From the NCBI RefSeq assembly GCF_000001735.4, contig NC_003071.7, positions 13,881,151-13,945,150 on the forward strand: a stretch of 64,000 nucleotides of DNA. The letters are read 5' to 3'. Position 1 is the stretch's first letter, and every line of letters begins with the position of its first letter. This DNA is from Arabidopsis thaliana (Eukaryota; Streptophyta; Magnoliopsida; Brassicales; Brassicaceae). This document shows, in pieces, positions 10,990 through 22,337 of this stretch. The notes beneath the pieces were generated by a model, which saw only the letters and a list, made by a program, of their open reading frames with translations, was not told the DNA's origin and did no database searches. The position numbers and the translations under genes were made by a program.

Positions 10990-13145
10990 ATGGAAAGAGT
11001 ATCAGAGCGAAGTTTGTCAGAAAATTTGAGAAGAAGCGATCGAGAAGATGGGAAGATTATAGAATGGGAAGAATTCGACCATGAGCTTACGAGGTTATGG
11101 AGTCTTTCTTCTGCTATGAAATTAGCCACAGAGAGGAAACAAATCCTGCAACCGAAACTTGAGTCTCTTATTCAGGTTTTTCTCTTACTCATGTGTTTTC
11201 TTTTGGGCATGTCTGAATTTGATTCATTTCTGAGTGTAAAGCATAGATTTTTATTAGTGGCATTGTCTTAAGGGTGGATGAAGATAGCTAGAAGAAGAAA
11301 CTCTATTCAAAGAAAATTTATGCTTTCTTATTGTGTTGGTTAGGAATGTGTTGTTTAGTCTTATTATTCTTGCTTATCTCTTACTTTATCTACTCGATGA
11401 GCTTTAATTGATTAGCCCGCGGATTAGCGGGCGGCAAAATTTCGGGCAGGTTAGTACTGAATCATTGAGACGCACTAATGAACTTGAAGAAATGCGTCAG
11501 AGGCTTGAAGCAAGAAAATTGTTGGTGGACAAGACATCAGTTGCTTGCAAAGTTACTGAGCAGGATGTTAAAAAGAAAGAGGAGAATCTTAGTACAGAAG
11601 TGAGGTCTTTGCTAGTAGGCGGAACAACTCTTTCGATCGCTAAAAGCAAATTGCAGGTATTACCTCATTCAGTGCAGAATTATCTTATTAGGAAGCAAGG
11701 TGCATCAGTTTTGCATATCCTGGTGTTTGGCTATTTCAAATTAGTTGTTTCCCCATGTTCTCTTGGCCTCTTCTTTGGCAGGAGTACAGTTTATTTTACG
11801 ACTTACTTTTTCTTCTTCTAACTGTATTTTAGTTCTAGTATGAATTATTTGATAGCTGTTTCTTTAAAGAAGGAAAGCTAATTTTCTTCAGTATATTCTC
11901 CATTCTATGAACAATTTGTGAATGATTGAATCATAGATACACTGTTTTAACTTATTTTTCTCTTTTCATAGGAATCAAACTGCCAACTAGAAGGAGAAAG
12001 TGGTTATGCACATTTAAAGATTGTAACGAATAAGCTGAGAAAGAGGCAGCAGTTCATGGTATCTCAAGTTTCATTTATCTATCCCTTGAAGATTGAAGCT
12101 GGACCTTCACAAGACCAAGAACTGGAATCATTTCCTGGTGGCAGTAGATTAGGTCAGTTAAGTCTAAAATCTTATAAGAATTAAGAATGTAGCCTTTGAT
12201 GAGAACGAGACCTAACTCCTTAACATCTTTCAGTGCATGCCTTTATCTTTACTTCATTCAGTCTGATATTGATATCAGGACTAACTTTGCCTTTGTTGTC
12301 GTAAGTGTTTACAGAAAGTTTTTAATTGCAGCATCTACCTTCTTGACATGTTTATATCTATGGCTTTTGTAGGAACTAAGCCTCTGAGTCAAGGATCTGT
12401 GAGAATTCTGGGGTTGCCTTTTAGTATGGCCCCGTTTACAAAGATGAGCTTCTTCACCGACAAGAAAGAAGTTCAGAAGTCTGCAACTGCCCTAGGATAT
12501 GTAGCCCATGTATGTTCCGTCCTCTTTTTCCTTACTGATTTATGCATTAAAACTTGCTTTATACTTCCATATCTATTGTGCGGCCTTAAATCTCTTGGCT
12601 TGGATTTCAGGAATCACTGCTAATGAATTCAAACAAACGAATTTTGTTTGGTTTAAATTCTTGATAGAAAGTATTAATGGCTTCCTGCTTGGCTTTTGCA
12701 GGCCGTGTCACTAATAGCTCCTTACTTGAGAGTGCCAATTCGTTATCCTTTGTGCCTGGGGGGTTCCAAAACATACATTCGAGACTATGCACCTTACATT
12801 GAGCCTTCACCATCAGACATGTCTCCGATTACCACGCTTTCCCAAAATATTAACTTTGTAGAGTTTCCTCTGTTTCTGGATGGTCAAGATACAACACGAG
12901 CTGCCTATGCTGTCTTCTTACTAAACAAGGTTAGTTAGAGATTTTTTTTGGTTTTGCTCTTCTCCCTGATACTTGAAACAGTAGCTTGCCTCTCCTCTCA
13001 TCTAATCATAGTCATCGTATCACAGAACATCGAGCAACTCTTGAACTTTGTGGGGGAAAATAGTCTAGGACCACGTCAGGTTCTAGCAAACCTGAAGGAG
13101 CTAATTCGAATCATCCAATCTCCAGATTATATCGATTATTTATGA
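10990..13145 (+). CDS. VPS38: VPS38/UVRAG-like subunit of the class III PI3-kinase complex II
   Basis: Six exons read as 10990-11175, 11450-11656, 11972-12152, 12373-12509, 12702-12929 and 13026-13145, giving about 352 aa with phases that agree. The N-terminal half is charged and coiled-coil-like ([18 protein letters not shown], then a heptad-rich stretch to SKLQ). The C-terminal half has the UVRAG/ATG14 BARA-like region: [55 protein letters not shown], and the end [20 protein letters not shown]. In yeast and animals VPS38/UVRAG pairs with VPS34, VPS15 and ATG6/Beclin to make PI3P on endosomes. The protein is short next to human UVRAG and has no visible C2 domain. The ATG at 10990 is the first in frame with exon 1. 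Confidence 0.88.
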
Positions 13146-13817
13146 CGATGATGATGATGACGACGAAAATAATGACGATGATGAAGATATCAATCCATTC
13201 CTTCTCACACATCTTCCAGAGTTCCAGTGTCTCTTCTTGTTTATTGAATCATCTCAAGTCAGACACTTTGTGGAGGTAAAAAAGTACAAATAATTGATTT
13301 TGTTAGAGAAATTTTAGACATGGAAATTCTCTTTAGGATGAGACTCCTCCTCTCTAGATGTGATGTTTTTGGTTTGGAGAGACCGACGATAAACGAAAGC
13401 TTAGTCTATTATACAGTTCTTTCTTAAGTTCTAACAGCTGTATTAGTTTTTTTGTTTCCCTTTATCTTTTTGTGCTAGTTGTACCATTTGAAATATGTTT
13501 GAATTTGTAACAATGAGCCTGTTGTTGAGTCAGTACAATTTTCAACGTACTGTTGGAATACGAAACGTGTGAACTGTGGAGTGATGATGATTCAAAGGCG
13601 AGAAAACAAAAGACCACCACCAAGGGTAAAATGGGAAACTCAATAAGTAAAAATGGACCAATAGGAGTGTTTGACGAGGATTGTACTTTAATGTTCGTTC
13701 AAAGCTCTTTTAACTTTTCCCATCATCTCTTTCTCACCTCCTCCTCTCTCTTTCTCTCTCTTTCTCTCTCTGAACCCAGAAGAAACCTCAAAAAAAAAAA
13801 GGTTTCTCAAAACAACA
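13146..13817. other. VPS38 3' UTR and SUMO5 promoter
   Basis: Starts with a GATGAT/GACGAC simple repeat just after the VPS38 stop (13144-13190). It ends with a CT-rich tract at about 13736-13772 and an A10 run just before the SUMO5 start, a common Arabidopsis leader arrangement. No further gene is seen. Confidence 0.6.
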
Positions 13818-14249
13818 ATGGTGAGTTCCACAGACACAATCTCTGCTTCATTTGTATCAAAGAAGTCTCGATCTCCTGAAACATCACCCCATATGAAAGT
13901 CACTCTCAAGGTCAAGAACCAACAGGGAGCAGAGGATTTGTATAAAATTGGAACTCATGCACATCTAAAGAAACTAATGAGTGCTTACTGTACGAAGAGA
14001 AACTTAGATTACAGTTCTGTCCGATTCGTCTACAATGGTAGAGAAATCAAAGCTCGACAGACTCCTGCTCAGGTCTCTCTCATCTTTAGTTTCTTCTGAT
14101 TTTTGTTTATATTATTATGTATCTACAACAACACTGTTGGTCACTGTTAACTTTCATTTACTTTTTTGTTCCAACAGCTGCACATGGAAGAAGAAGATGA
14201 GATCTGTATGGTCATGGAACTTGGTGGTGGCGGTCCTTACACTCCTTGA
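13818..14249 (+). CDS. SUMO5: Small ubiquitin-like modifier SUMO5
   Basis: Two exons, 13818-14072 and 14178-14249, joined at CAG|CTG, give 108 aa. The beta-grasp core reads [20 protein letters not shown], then [37 protein letters not shown] and [17 protein letters not shown], aligning throughout with canonical SUMO. The C-terminus is GGGG followed by PYTP, so a SUMO protease must remove a short tail to expose the di-Gly used for isopeptide bonding to target lysines. The N-terminus is a flexible Ser/Thr/Lys-rich extension. The sequence is diverged from the SUMO1/2 type (LYKI in place of FFRI), typical of the non-canonical Brassicaceae SUMOs. A separate 3' processing or activity class cannot be judged from sequence. 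Confidence 0.93.
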
Positions 14250-14687
14250 GATCTCGCCGGAGTTTCTTCAAAATTTTCCCGATTTGTTCGCGGGATAAAC
14301 AGATTAGGCTTTCTAAAGAACTTTAGTTATTTTTCTTAATTACTCTTTTAGTTTCAATGTTGCATCTTAAGTCTCTCTTAACGTTGTTGTTAATTCGTAC
14401 TAATATTTTCCAAGGAAATTAGTTAATGTTTTTCTCTCGGTAATTGGTAAATAATCTGAGAACCGGAATATCGAGAAAGCGTCCACCGGTTCACAGAGTT
14501 AACCGGGAAATAATCGGAATTGATATTACCTTCCTGTAAATAACCAATTTTCTGTGGTAAAGAGTTTACTATCTTAAGATTTCATGTTAAGATTTCATTC
14601 CAAACAGAGTTTATTATCTTCTTGTTTTTTTTTTTGGTCTAATAGAGTTTATTATCTTCTTCGCTGCAACAAAACATTTATGTGAAA
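14250..14687. other. SUMO5 3' UTR and PAP13 promoter
   Basis: AT-rich DNA containing two near copies of GAGTTTATTATCTTCTT about 40 bp apart (14607-14661). No ORF of note. Confidence 0.6.
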
Positions 14688-17053
14688 ATGGTGGTAAAAT
14701 ATACAATGTCGATGTCCTTTTTCGTCATTTTCGCTTCTACTGTTACTATCATCGTTCATGGTTTCCCATCGACACTCGACGGTCCGCTTAACCCCGTTAC
14801 TGCTCCACTCGACCCGAATCTTAACCCGATTGCATTCGACTTACCAGAATCCGACCCGAGTTTCGTAAAACCCATTTCGGAGTTTCTTCTTCCCGAACAG
14901 ATCTCTGTCTCTCTCTCTTACAGCTTTGACTCCGTCTGGATTTCTTGGGTCACAGGTCTCTATTTGTCTCTTCAACTTTCTTTACCTTTCGGAAAAAACA
15001 ATTTTTTTTACTACAAAAGTCTTGAAATATTATTAAATTCTCAAAATTGGACTTATTTATGTTTACAAAAATGTGGAATGTGTGATTAGTTTATCTTGAA
15101 AGTACATAAAGGTTTAATCTTTTTGAGCCAAGAGCTGGATCTACTTAAGAAGCTTCATCAAGATTTTTGCTTAAATATTCATCCTTTAAGTTAACTATTT
15201 GCATTTGTCTGAACTCTGAAGCATGGTTGTTGTATTATATACTACAGGGGAATACCAAATTGGTGAAAAAGATTCTGCACCTCTGGATCCTAATTGTGTG
15301 CAAAGCATAGTTCAATACCGTGAATTCGATGTTCGTCGTACTAGGAAGCAAAATGCAACAGGCCATTCTATTGTTTATAACCAACAGTATTCTTCTGAGA
15401 ATGGTTTCATGAACTATACTTCAGGCATCATTCACCATGTTCAACTCACAGGTCTTAAACCAAACACATTGTACCGATACCAATGCGGAGACCCGTCTTT
15501 ATCAGCAATGAGCAAAGAGTATTACTTCAGGACAATGCCTAAGTCTACATCAGAGAATTATCCACACAGAATCGTTGTGGCTGGAGATTTGGGTCTTACT
15601 TACAACACATCAACTGTTTTGGGGCATATTCTGTCTAACCATCCAGATCTTGTGGTTTTACTTGGAGGATTCAGCTACGCTGATACTTATCTTGCGAATA
15701 AGACTAAACTAGATTGTAGTTCTTGTCATTGTGACCAAAATGGAACTAGTTCTGATTGTGGTTCTTGTTATTCTAGTGGAGAAACTTATCAGCCTCGCTG
15801 GGATTATTGGGGAAGGTAAAAGAAGATTCTTCTCTAGTGATTGTGAATCCTTTGATGGTTTTAAACACTAAATTATTGGGGGCTTTGTCTTTGATGACAG
15901 GTTCATGGAGCCACTCACGGCTAATGTTCCAACCATGATGGTAGCAGGGGAGCACGAGATTGAGCCGCAGACCGAGAATAATCTGACATTCGCTGCATAC
16001 AGTTCAAGATTCGCATTCCCTTCAAACGAAAGCGGTTCTTTCTCACCATTATACTATTCTTTCAACGCGGGAGGAGCTCATTTCATAGTGCTCAATTCAT
16101 ACACACTTTATGATAACTCATGTATAGTTTCTCCAGGTTTTGATTTTCTCTCTTTAGGTTTAAATTTCATTGAAATGTGTTTCTGATTTTCTTAATTCCC
16201 TGTTTCTTCAACAGCTGATCAGTATATTTGGCTTGAAAGTGACCTGATCAAAATAAACAGATCAGAAACTCCATGGGTGGTTGCAACTTGGAGTCTTCCT
16301 TGGTACAGCACATTCAAAGGGCATTACAGAGAAGCTGAATCAATGAGGATTCACCTTGAAGACTTGCTCTATAACTACCGAGTCGATATCGTCTTCAATA
16401 GTCATGTATGTGTGTTGTTCTGTTAAAGTATTCCTTTGCTTTTGGGAAATATCTTCTTTTACGCTAATTTCCCACAAAACCTGAACTAGGTTGATGCATA
16501 TGAGAGATCAAACAGAGTCTACAACTACACGTTAGACCAATGTGGCCCGGTTTATATAACAACCGGTGCAGGAGGAGCTGGGAAGCTGGAGACTCAGCAT
16601 GTAGACGACCCAGGAAATATTCCAGATCCTTCTCAGAACTACTCGTGCAGATCCAGCGGCTTGAACTCCACGTTGGAGCCTGTAAAAGATGAGACTTGTC
16701 CGGTTAAGCAGCCGGAGTATAGCGCATACAGAGAAAGCAGCTTCGGTTTCGGTATACTAGAAGTAAGTTAGATCTCTCTCTATTCTTTATCGCTTGATGT
16801 TCAAGTAACCTACTAAGAATAGTTCTTGGGCATAAGCATCATGGATCAAACTCAGAACCGGTCCGTTGTTTTCTCAGATTGTACCAATTTAAAATTGCTT
16901 AAAACGAAGTGTTTTTTTTTACGTTGGCCTTTTCAGGTGAAGAATGAGACGCATGCATTGTGGAGCTGGAACCGGAATCAAGACCTGTACTATCTCGCCG
17001 CCGACGTAATACATATTGTACGTCAGCCTGAAATGTGCTCGGTTTGCAACTAA
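14688..17053 (+). CDS. PAP13: Purple acid phosphatase-like protein with degenerate metal site
   Basis: Six exons: 14688-14955, 15248-15815, 15901-16136, 16215-16405, 16490-16762 and 16937-17053, about 550 aa. The N-terminus (TMSMSFFVIFASTVTIIVHG) is a signal peptide, so the protein should be secreted or vacuolar. The fold is clearly that of a plant high-molecular-weight purple acid phosphatase: a fibronectin-like N-domain, then a metallophosphoesterase domain with AGDLG, ADTYL, RWDYWGRF, GEHEIE, PWYSTFKGHYREAE and AYERSNRVYNY. Most of the seven Fe/Zn ligands are changed. GDXXY reads GGFSY (Asp lost, Tyr kept, ~229-233). GNHE reads GEHE (Asn lost, ~296). ATWHAPWY reads ATWSLPWY (His lost, ~384). 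GHXH reads SHVD (second His lost, ~421-423). GDXG keeps its Asp. Phosphatase activity is therefore doubtful. All exons are open and spliceable, so it is not an ordinary pseudogene. The start at 14688 is the first in-frame ATG before the signal peptide. Confidence 0.93.
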
Positions 17054-17280
17054 ACCAAGTAGTTATACCGGTAGATTTTATAACGTTCTACAGTTTACGT
17101 AGCCATTATCTATAAGCTGAACGTAAAAACACTTAACTTTTCAAACAAGGCAAAATGCTAAACTTAAGTCAAGAGAGTTCACCAGCACAATGTGTGAAGA
17201 ACGTTAAACCTATCTTGTTCTATTAACCTAAATTATAGAAAGAGAAAAAAAAAAAAAAAAGATATCCAGCCTCCGTGTTC

Positions 17281-20200
17281 TCAGATTCGTTCGTAAAATA
17301 AGATATAGGCTTCAGAACGGAGAACTTCTTCCAAAGAAGCCGGTCGAACCTGAGAATCGCTTGCGTGATACCATATGGATGAGTTTGGTTCTTTAGTATC
17401 AGAGTCTCTCCTCTCCTTGTGGCCTCCTCTAATGTAAGAAACATAATGACCTCGACTCATTGCCCCTAAATGTTCCACTAACCCGGCCAACCTGTAAACC
17501 GGCTCGTCTTCTTCGGAGCACCTAGAGAGCGAGAGAAATTAACGATTAGTGGATTTTATGATGGTTTCTGACCAAATGTGGTAACATTAAAAGAAAAGAT
17601 TATGTATATAGAGAAAATGGGCATACCTAGTGTCCATGTATTTGCTAAGATCGATGAACTCTTGGAAATCAACATGGCCACTTAGCTTGCTTACCCTGCC
17701 TCGAGCATCTTGGCTGAACCTTTTGAGATGTATGGTCAAGACAGGTGGTGCCTTGTTTATAAGTACCTTTTTCCTAGCATCTCTTTTTACTATCACTTCT
17801 TCAGAATCTACTGCCAAGTCTTCCCAATTTTCACATTCATTGTCACTGGCTGGTTGAGAACTGATGGTTTCTCCACCGAGGAGAGGTGTTTCAGTAACAG
17901 AAGTAATTGGAGCTTGCTTTGTATTTTCCTCTCCCACAAATCCATCATCTATTGCGCTTTCCTCTTCCTTGCAGTTTGGCAATTTTGTGATCGGAGGAGC
18001 AGCTTTGTAACCGTTTTCGAGATCTATACAGGATTGATTTAGTGAACTGTCTCTACACTCATCAAAAGCCGAACTAGCTCCATTTTCATTCACCCATCTG
18101 TTGCTCAATCCTTCTTTAGTTCTTCTCTTTTCTCTCAACCGCTGAAGTTTTAGGTTCTTCGAACAATTCTCACAATGCCAAGCATTGTCTTCTGACAAAA
18201 TCTCATGCTTCGTGAACTGAGCCAAACACCTATCTACAGACACTGGTGAATCCGATTCATCAAGAACTGCAGGATCAGAGTCGCTGCTTACAGCCACAAA
18301 ACCAGCTTCAGAAACTTTAGCTTTAGATGGTGGTCCAAAAACAGGTCTTTCAGATGTCCCACGATCATCGAATATTCTGTTAGTAAACTCAACATAATCT
18401 ATGTTTCGTTCATTGTCACCGCTCATGAATGAAGAAAAAGTTTCACCCTTACCTGCCCTAACTGTTTTATCATTACCGCTGACAGCCATAAAACCTGCTT
18501 CAGAAACTTCAGATTTAGATAGCGGTCGAAAGAAAGGTCTTTCGGATATCTCAGGCTCATCAAAAAAACTGCTAAAGTCAACATAATCTATGTTTTGTTC
18601 ATGGTCACTGCTTACGAATGACGAGGAAGCTTCACCCTTACCTGCACTAACTGTTTTATCATCACTGCAGTCAGCCTTAAAACCAGCTTCAGAAACTTCA
18701 GATTTAGATAGCGGTCGAAAGAAAGGTCTTTCGGATATCTCAGGCTCGTCAAAAAAACTGCTAAAGTCAACATAATCTATGTTTTGTTCATGGTCACTAC
18801 TTATGAATGACGAGGAAGCTTCACCCTTACCTGCACTAACTGTTTTATCATCACTGCAGTCAGCCTTAAAACCAGCTTCATAAACTTCAGATTTAGATAG
18901 TGGTCTAAAAACAGGTCCTTCGCGTATCTCAGGCTCATCAAGAAAACTGCTAAAGTCAAAATAGTCTTTTTTTGGTTCATGGTCACCGCTCACGAATGAC
19001 GAGGAAGCTTCTGCAACCATATAATCATCATAGAATAAGTGATCTTTATAAGGCATATACAGAACCTGAGAATCTGCAACCATCAAGGCAAGCTCTTCAT
19101 CAGCCCCCTGATTTGCAGATGAAGAACTTTGCTCTAAATCAGGACAACCGCAAACTTGAGCCTCATCTATCACTGCTGAAATCCCACTTGCAGATGTTTC
19201 TTCATTAGACTGCGTAGCTCGTACATCTTCTTTATCTGGTACAGTTTTTCCAGTTCGATCATTATCATGCATCAGCGTTTCTGTGCTACCTACCAAAATC
19301 TGATTAACTCCTTTAGCCTCGGTTGATGGGGCAGTATCACTAACATCGCTTAGCAAAACCAAATCGGTTTCATTGTCAGAGGTTTCTGGTCTAAGAAAAT
19401 TCGACCAAAAGTCATCATGTTCGGACCATAAGTTATCCTGTTCCGTATCAGTATCTATTGTGATTTCAGAGACCTGCTTTGAATCTTGTGATCCGATGGA
19501 AAGAGTGGAACTGTGGAATTGTGATCCGATGCAGGTTTAGCGGACACAACTTCTGAATCTTTGCTGACTGCCCCATTCTTAAGGACCTCCTTTGCCTGAG
19601 AAAGGATTTGTTGCTTTTTAGGAGGAAGTTTCATGGACGGAACGGGTAAAGAGAGATCCATAAAGGGTTCATACACTTTTGAGAAATGTCCGCATTCTAA
19701 ACAAGAAACAGTGCTCGATATTTCACCTCCAAATACAGAATCTATGAGAGTAGGTTTCTGATATGTAGAACTGTCATTACTATCAGAAACACCAAGCTTC
19801 TTCCTCAGGCTCGATTCTTCAATGCTCAAACCATCCAACAAACATCTTAGCAACTCATGACTGTCATGCTGCTGATATCCCCTAAATTGGGGAGCCTGAG
19901 AACAGACAGAAAAGAAAAGGTCTCTTGGATTTATCTCATTCCTAAAAACGCTTGCCTCTGAATTTGATTCAGCAAATAGTTCCTTCAGGGAAGAAACGAG
20001 AGGCCCGCTAACAGATAGATCCTCTTTCAAGAAGTGCTCACGTAATTGATCCAAAGAGAGAAGGTTCTGCATTACAGAATTAAAGAAACATGTGTTCCCA
20101 AGGTTAACTAAACCTCTTACAGCATAACCATCTCTTGCTTCTATACCACCATAGATACTTCCTGAACATGAAAATTCAGTTTCAAATGAAGCAGAGTACG

Positions 20201-20759
20201 TGTTTGGAGATCTTTCTCTAATCAATTTCACAACTTCCAGCAACAAATCTTTTTTCTCACCATTCTCTTCATTATCAAAAGGGAGAAGTGATTGGCATGA
20301 GAAACACCACCTTAACTGAGGATTTTTACATTGAATCACCAAACGGTGACGCGTCAACCTGTTATGCCCCATAACATGACTCTGAGCCTCAGTCGGCAAA
20401 CCAACATCTCCACAAACATAATAGCCACATTCCAAACAAAGCCAAATAGCATTTCTAGCACAATTCTGGTCAGAGGAAGAATACCAGTCTCTCCTGTTAC
20501 TAGCACCCCATCTACTTCCTCTCTTCACGTGAACTCTTTCATTGCATTCTCCACACTTGATTTGTTGATAAGATTTGATAATTTTCAACAACTTATCCAA
20601 ATCAACATATTTATCAAAATGGACACAAGATCTTTTTTCTGTCATTGTCACAGCAAACTCCTCAGTTACTTCCACGCTTTGCTCAGATTGCTTCTCGGAG
20701 ACCGTTGCAGCAAACCTCATATATGGAGGCTTTTGACCCTTCTTTAATCTCTTTCCCAT
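17281..20759 (-). CDS. UBP1: Ubiquitin-specific protease UBP1 (USP16/45-like)
   Basis: Read on the minus strand as exons 20759-19474, 19390-17627 and 17521-17281, about 1,096 aa. The 83-nt intron at 19473-19391 (CAG|GTCTCT...CTTAG|ACC) is needed because the first frame meets a stop just inside it. Domains: a ZnF-UBP at about residues 45-160 ([43 protein letters not shown]); the USP Cys box [18 protein letters not shown] with catalytic Cys about 224; a second Cys-X2-Cys pair (SCLECGHF); and the His box [17 protein letters not shown] in the last exon, followed by [11 protein letters not shown] at the C-terminus. Between the Cys and His boxes is a very long acidic Ser-rich insertion containing a 63-residue tandem repeat, listed separately. 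Cleaves ubiquitin from conjugates. A 5' UTR intron is likely between about 21290 and 20767. Confidence 0.93.
18262..19020 (-). repeat. 189-bp (63-residue) tandem repeat inside UBP1
   Basis: Four in-frame units, period 189 bp, lie in the catalytic-domain insertion of UBP1. Each unit reads roughly [37 protein letters not shown], then [10 protein letters not shown]. The two central units are nearly identical and the outer ones more diverged, as expected from recent unequal exchange in the middle. The repeat is acidic and Ser-rich and probably disordered. Copy number may vary between accessions. Confidence 0.9.
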
Positions 20760-22121
20760 TCGTTACTAATTATAAATATACCAAACTTTCAAAGCCAGAC
20801 AAAGGAGACTGCGTAAAGACACCATTATACAGAAAGATGTTAGCTTCATCCGAATAATCAAATCACAGCTTAGCAAATAAATAATGAAGCATTAGACGAA
20901 ACAAACAGAGAAGGAGTAACAATCAACTTGTACATTAATGAAAATCAAACAAACCCCAGGATTCTTTTAGCACACACATTGCAAAAAGGTTCCAACTTTT
21001 TACCTTACAATACTTAGTATGTAAAAACTACCCAACAAAAATCCGAAATTCAAAGAGTCAAAATCTTCCAGTGGTCTAAACAACTAAAAAGTTGGGATTT
21101 TTATACTAAATACTAGTAGTCAACTAAACCTTAAACGCAAAAAACAGATGCTTTTTTAAATAAAAGTTGTAAAAAAGCAGAGTCCATATGTTTTACCCTT
21201 AAACCCACAAAGCAGAAGAAGAATCAAAGAGAATAATATTAAACGTGAGAAGGATGGAAGACGAAACGAAGTCCAAGAGATTAGAAACTAACCTAATCTA
21301 GGGATTTGTGAGAGATACGAGCACAAAGAAGGTTTTGTCACAACTCACAAAGTTCGTTTTTTTTTCTTTACTTTTTTTTGCCAACGTTGTCGAGAGTAAC
21401 AGAGTCGAGAGAGACTATATATATTCAGTATCTTACTCGGACAAAGAGAGAGGGAGACGAAGAGAACCCAAGTCACAAGGGTAAAGGAAACAAAATAAAA
21501 AATTACCCACAAATAATTTTCTTTTTTAATCGTCTTTTACCAATAATAATAATAATAATATAAAATGAAAAAATTCGTTTTTAAATAAAAGAAAAGAAAT
21601 ATTTAAAGGTCAACTACTCAACTGGGAATATAGATAGTTTTGTAACTTAATTATAGAAGTAGACCATGTACTATTTATAATTATATAAAAAAAAAGTTTG
21701 AGTAAGCAAAAAGGAAAATAAAATCTGAGTAGATAAAATCAGGAAAAAAGGCAAAATAAAATAAAATAGAGTTAATACATTTATCTAATTTTACACTACA
21801 CAAAACTAAAAAGAACTAACTTTGATTGACATTTTAAGAATCAATTTTGGATCGACATTTAGTTGTTATTAGCTAACATAGATCTTATATATGTACTGTT
21901 GGAAGTTGGAACTAATAACAATAATTACATTTGTGAAAGAAAGTCTTGTTGGAATTGGATAACTAAGGAACCTCCAAAACAATTAACTTTATTTAGCAAA
22001 CGCAACCAACTATTTTTATAAAGCATCAACGCAAAATTAGAAATTAGAAATCTATAAGAAAGTAATAAATAATCAAAAGTAAGTGTAAATCCATTTAGTT
22101 TACTTTGTTCGTTTTGAAAAT
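20760..22121. other. Intergenic: UBP1 5' UTR and promoter, RALF-like promoter
   Basis: The first ~650 bp is the UBP1 leader, probably with an intron. Purine-rich DNA follows at 21440-21600, including an (AAT)n run near 21542-21560, then AT-rich sequence without coding signal. Confidence 0.6.
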
Positions 22122-22337
22122 ATGGCGATGTTGAAGGCAATATCGGTTTTATGTGTCGCTCTACTGATTATTTTTGTTGTTAAGGCGGATACAATCAACA
22201 GGGAGCAAGTTATATCATATGAGTCAATGCGTGTGAATCATGCATGGGGATGTTCTCAAAAATATCCTCAGTTTTGCCAGAAAACTAGGGCAAATCCATA
22301 TACGAAGCCACCCCCAAAAAACAGTGAAGCTTCATAG
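22122..22337 (+). CDS. RALF-like secreted peptide, short of the second Cys pair
   Basis: Single exon, 71 aa. The signal peptide is AISVLCVALLIIFVVKADT. The mature peptide keeps the RALF receptor-binding signature (VISYESMRVN, compare YISY) and the first cysteine pair (GCSQKYPQFC), then the RANPY motif. It stops before the RGC...RC segment that carries the second disulfide in canonical RALFs, ending instead in TKPPPKNSEAS. No RRXL-type S1P cleavage site is visible, so it would be released by signal peptidase alone. RALFs signal through FERONIA-type receptor kinases to change apoplastic pH. I recall this gene as At2g32785. Its neighbour at 23766 is a diverged tandem copy. Confidence 0.8.
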   Translation: MAMLKAISVLCVALLIIFVVKADTINREQVISYESMRVNHAWGCSQKYPQFCQKTRANPYTKPPPKNSEAS

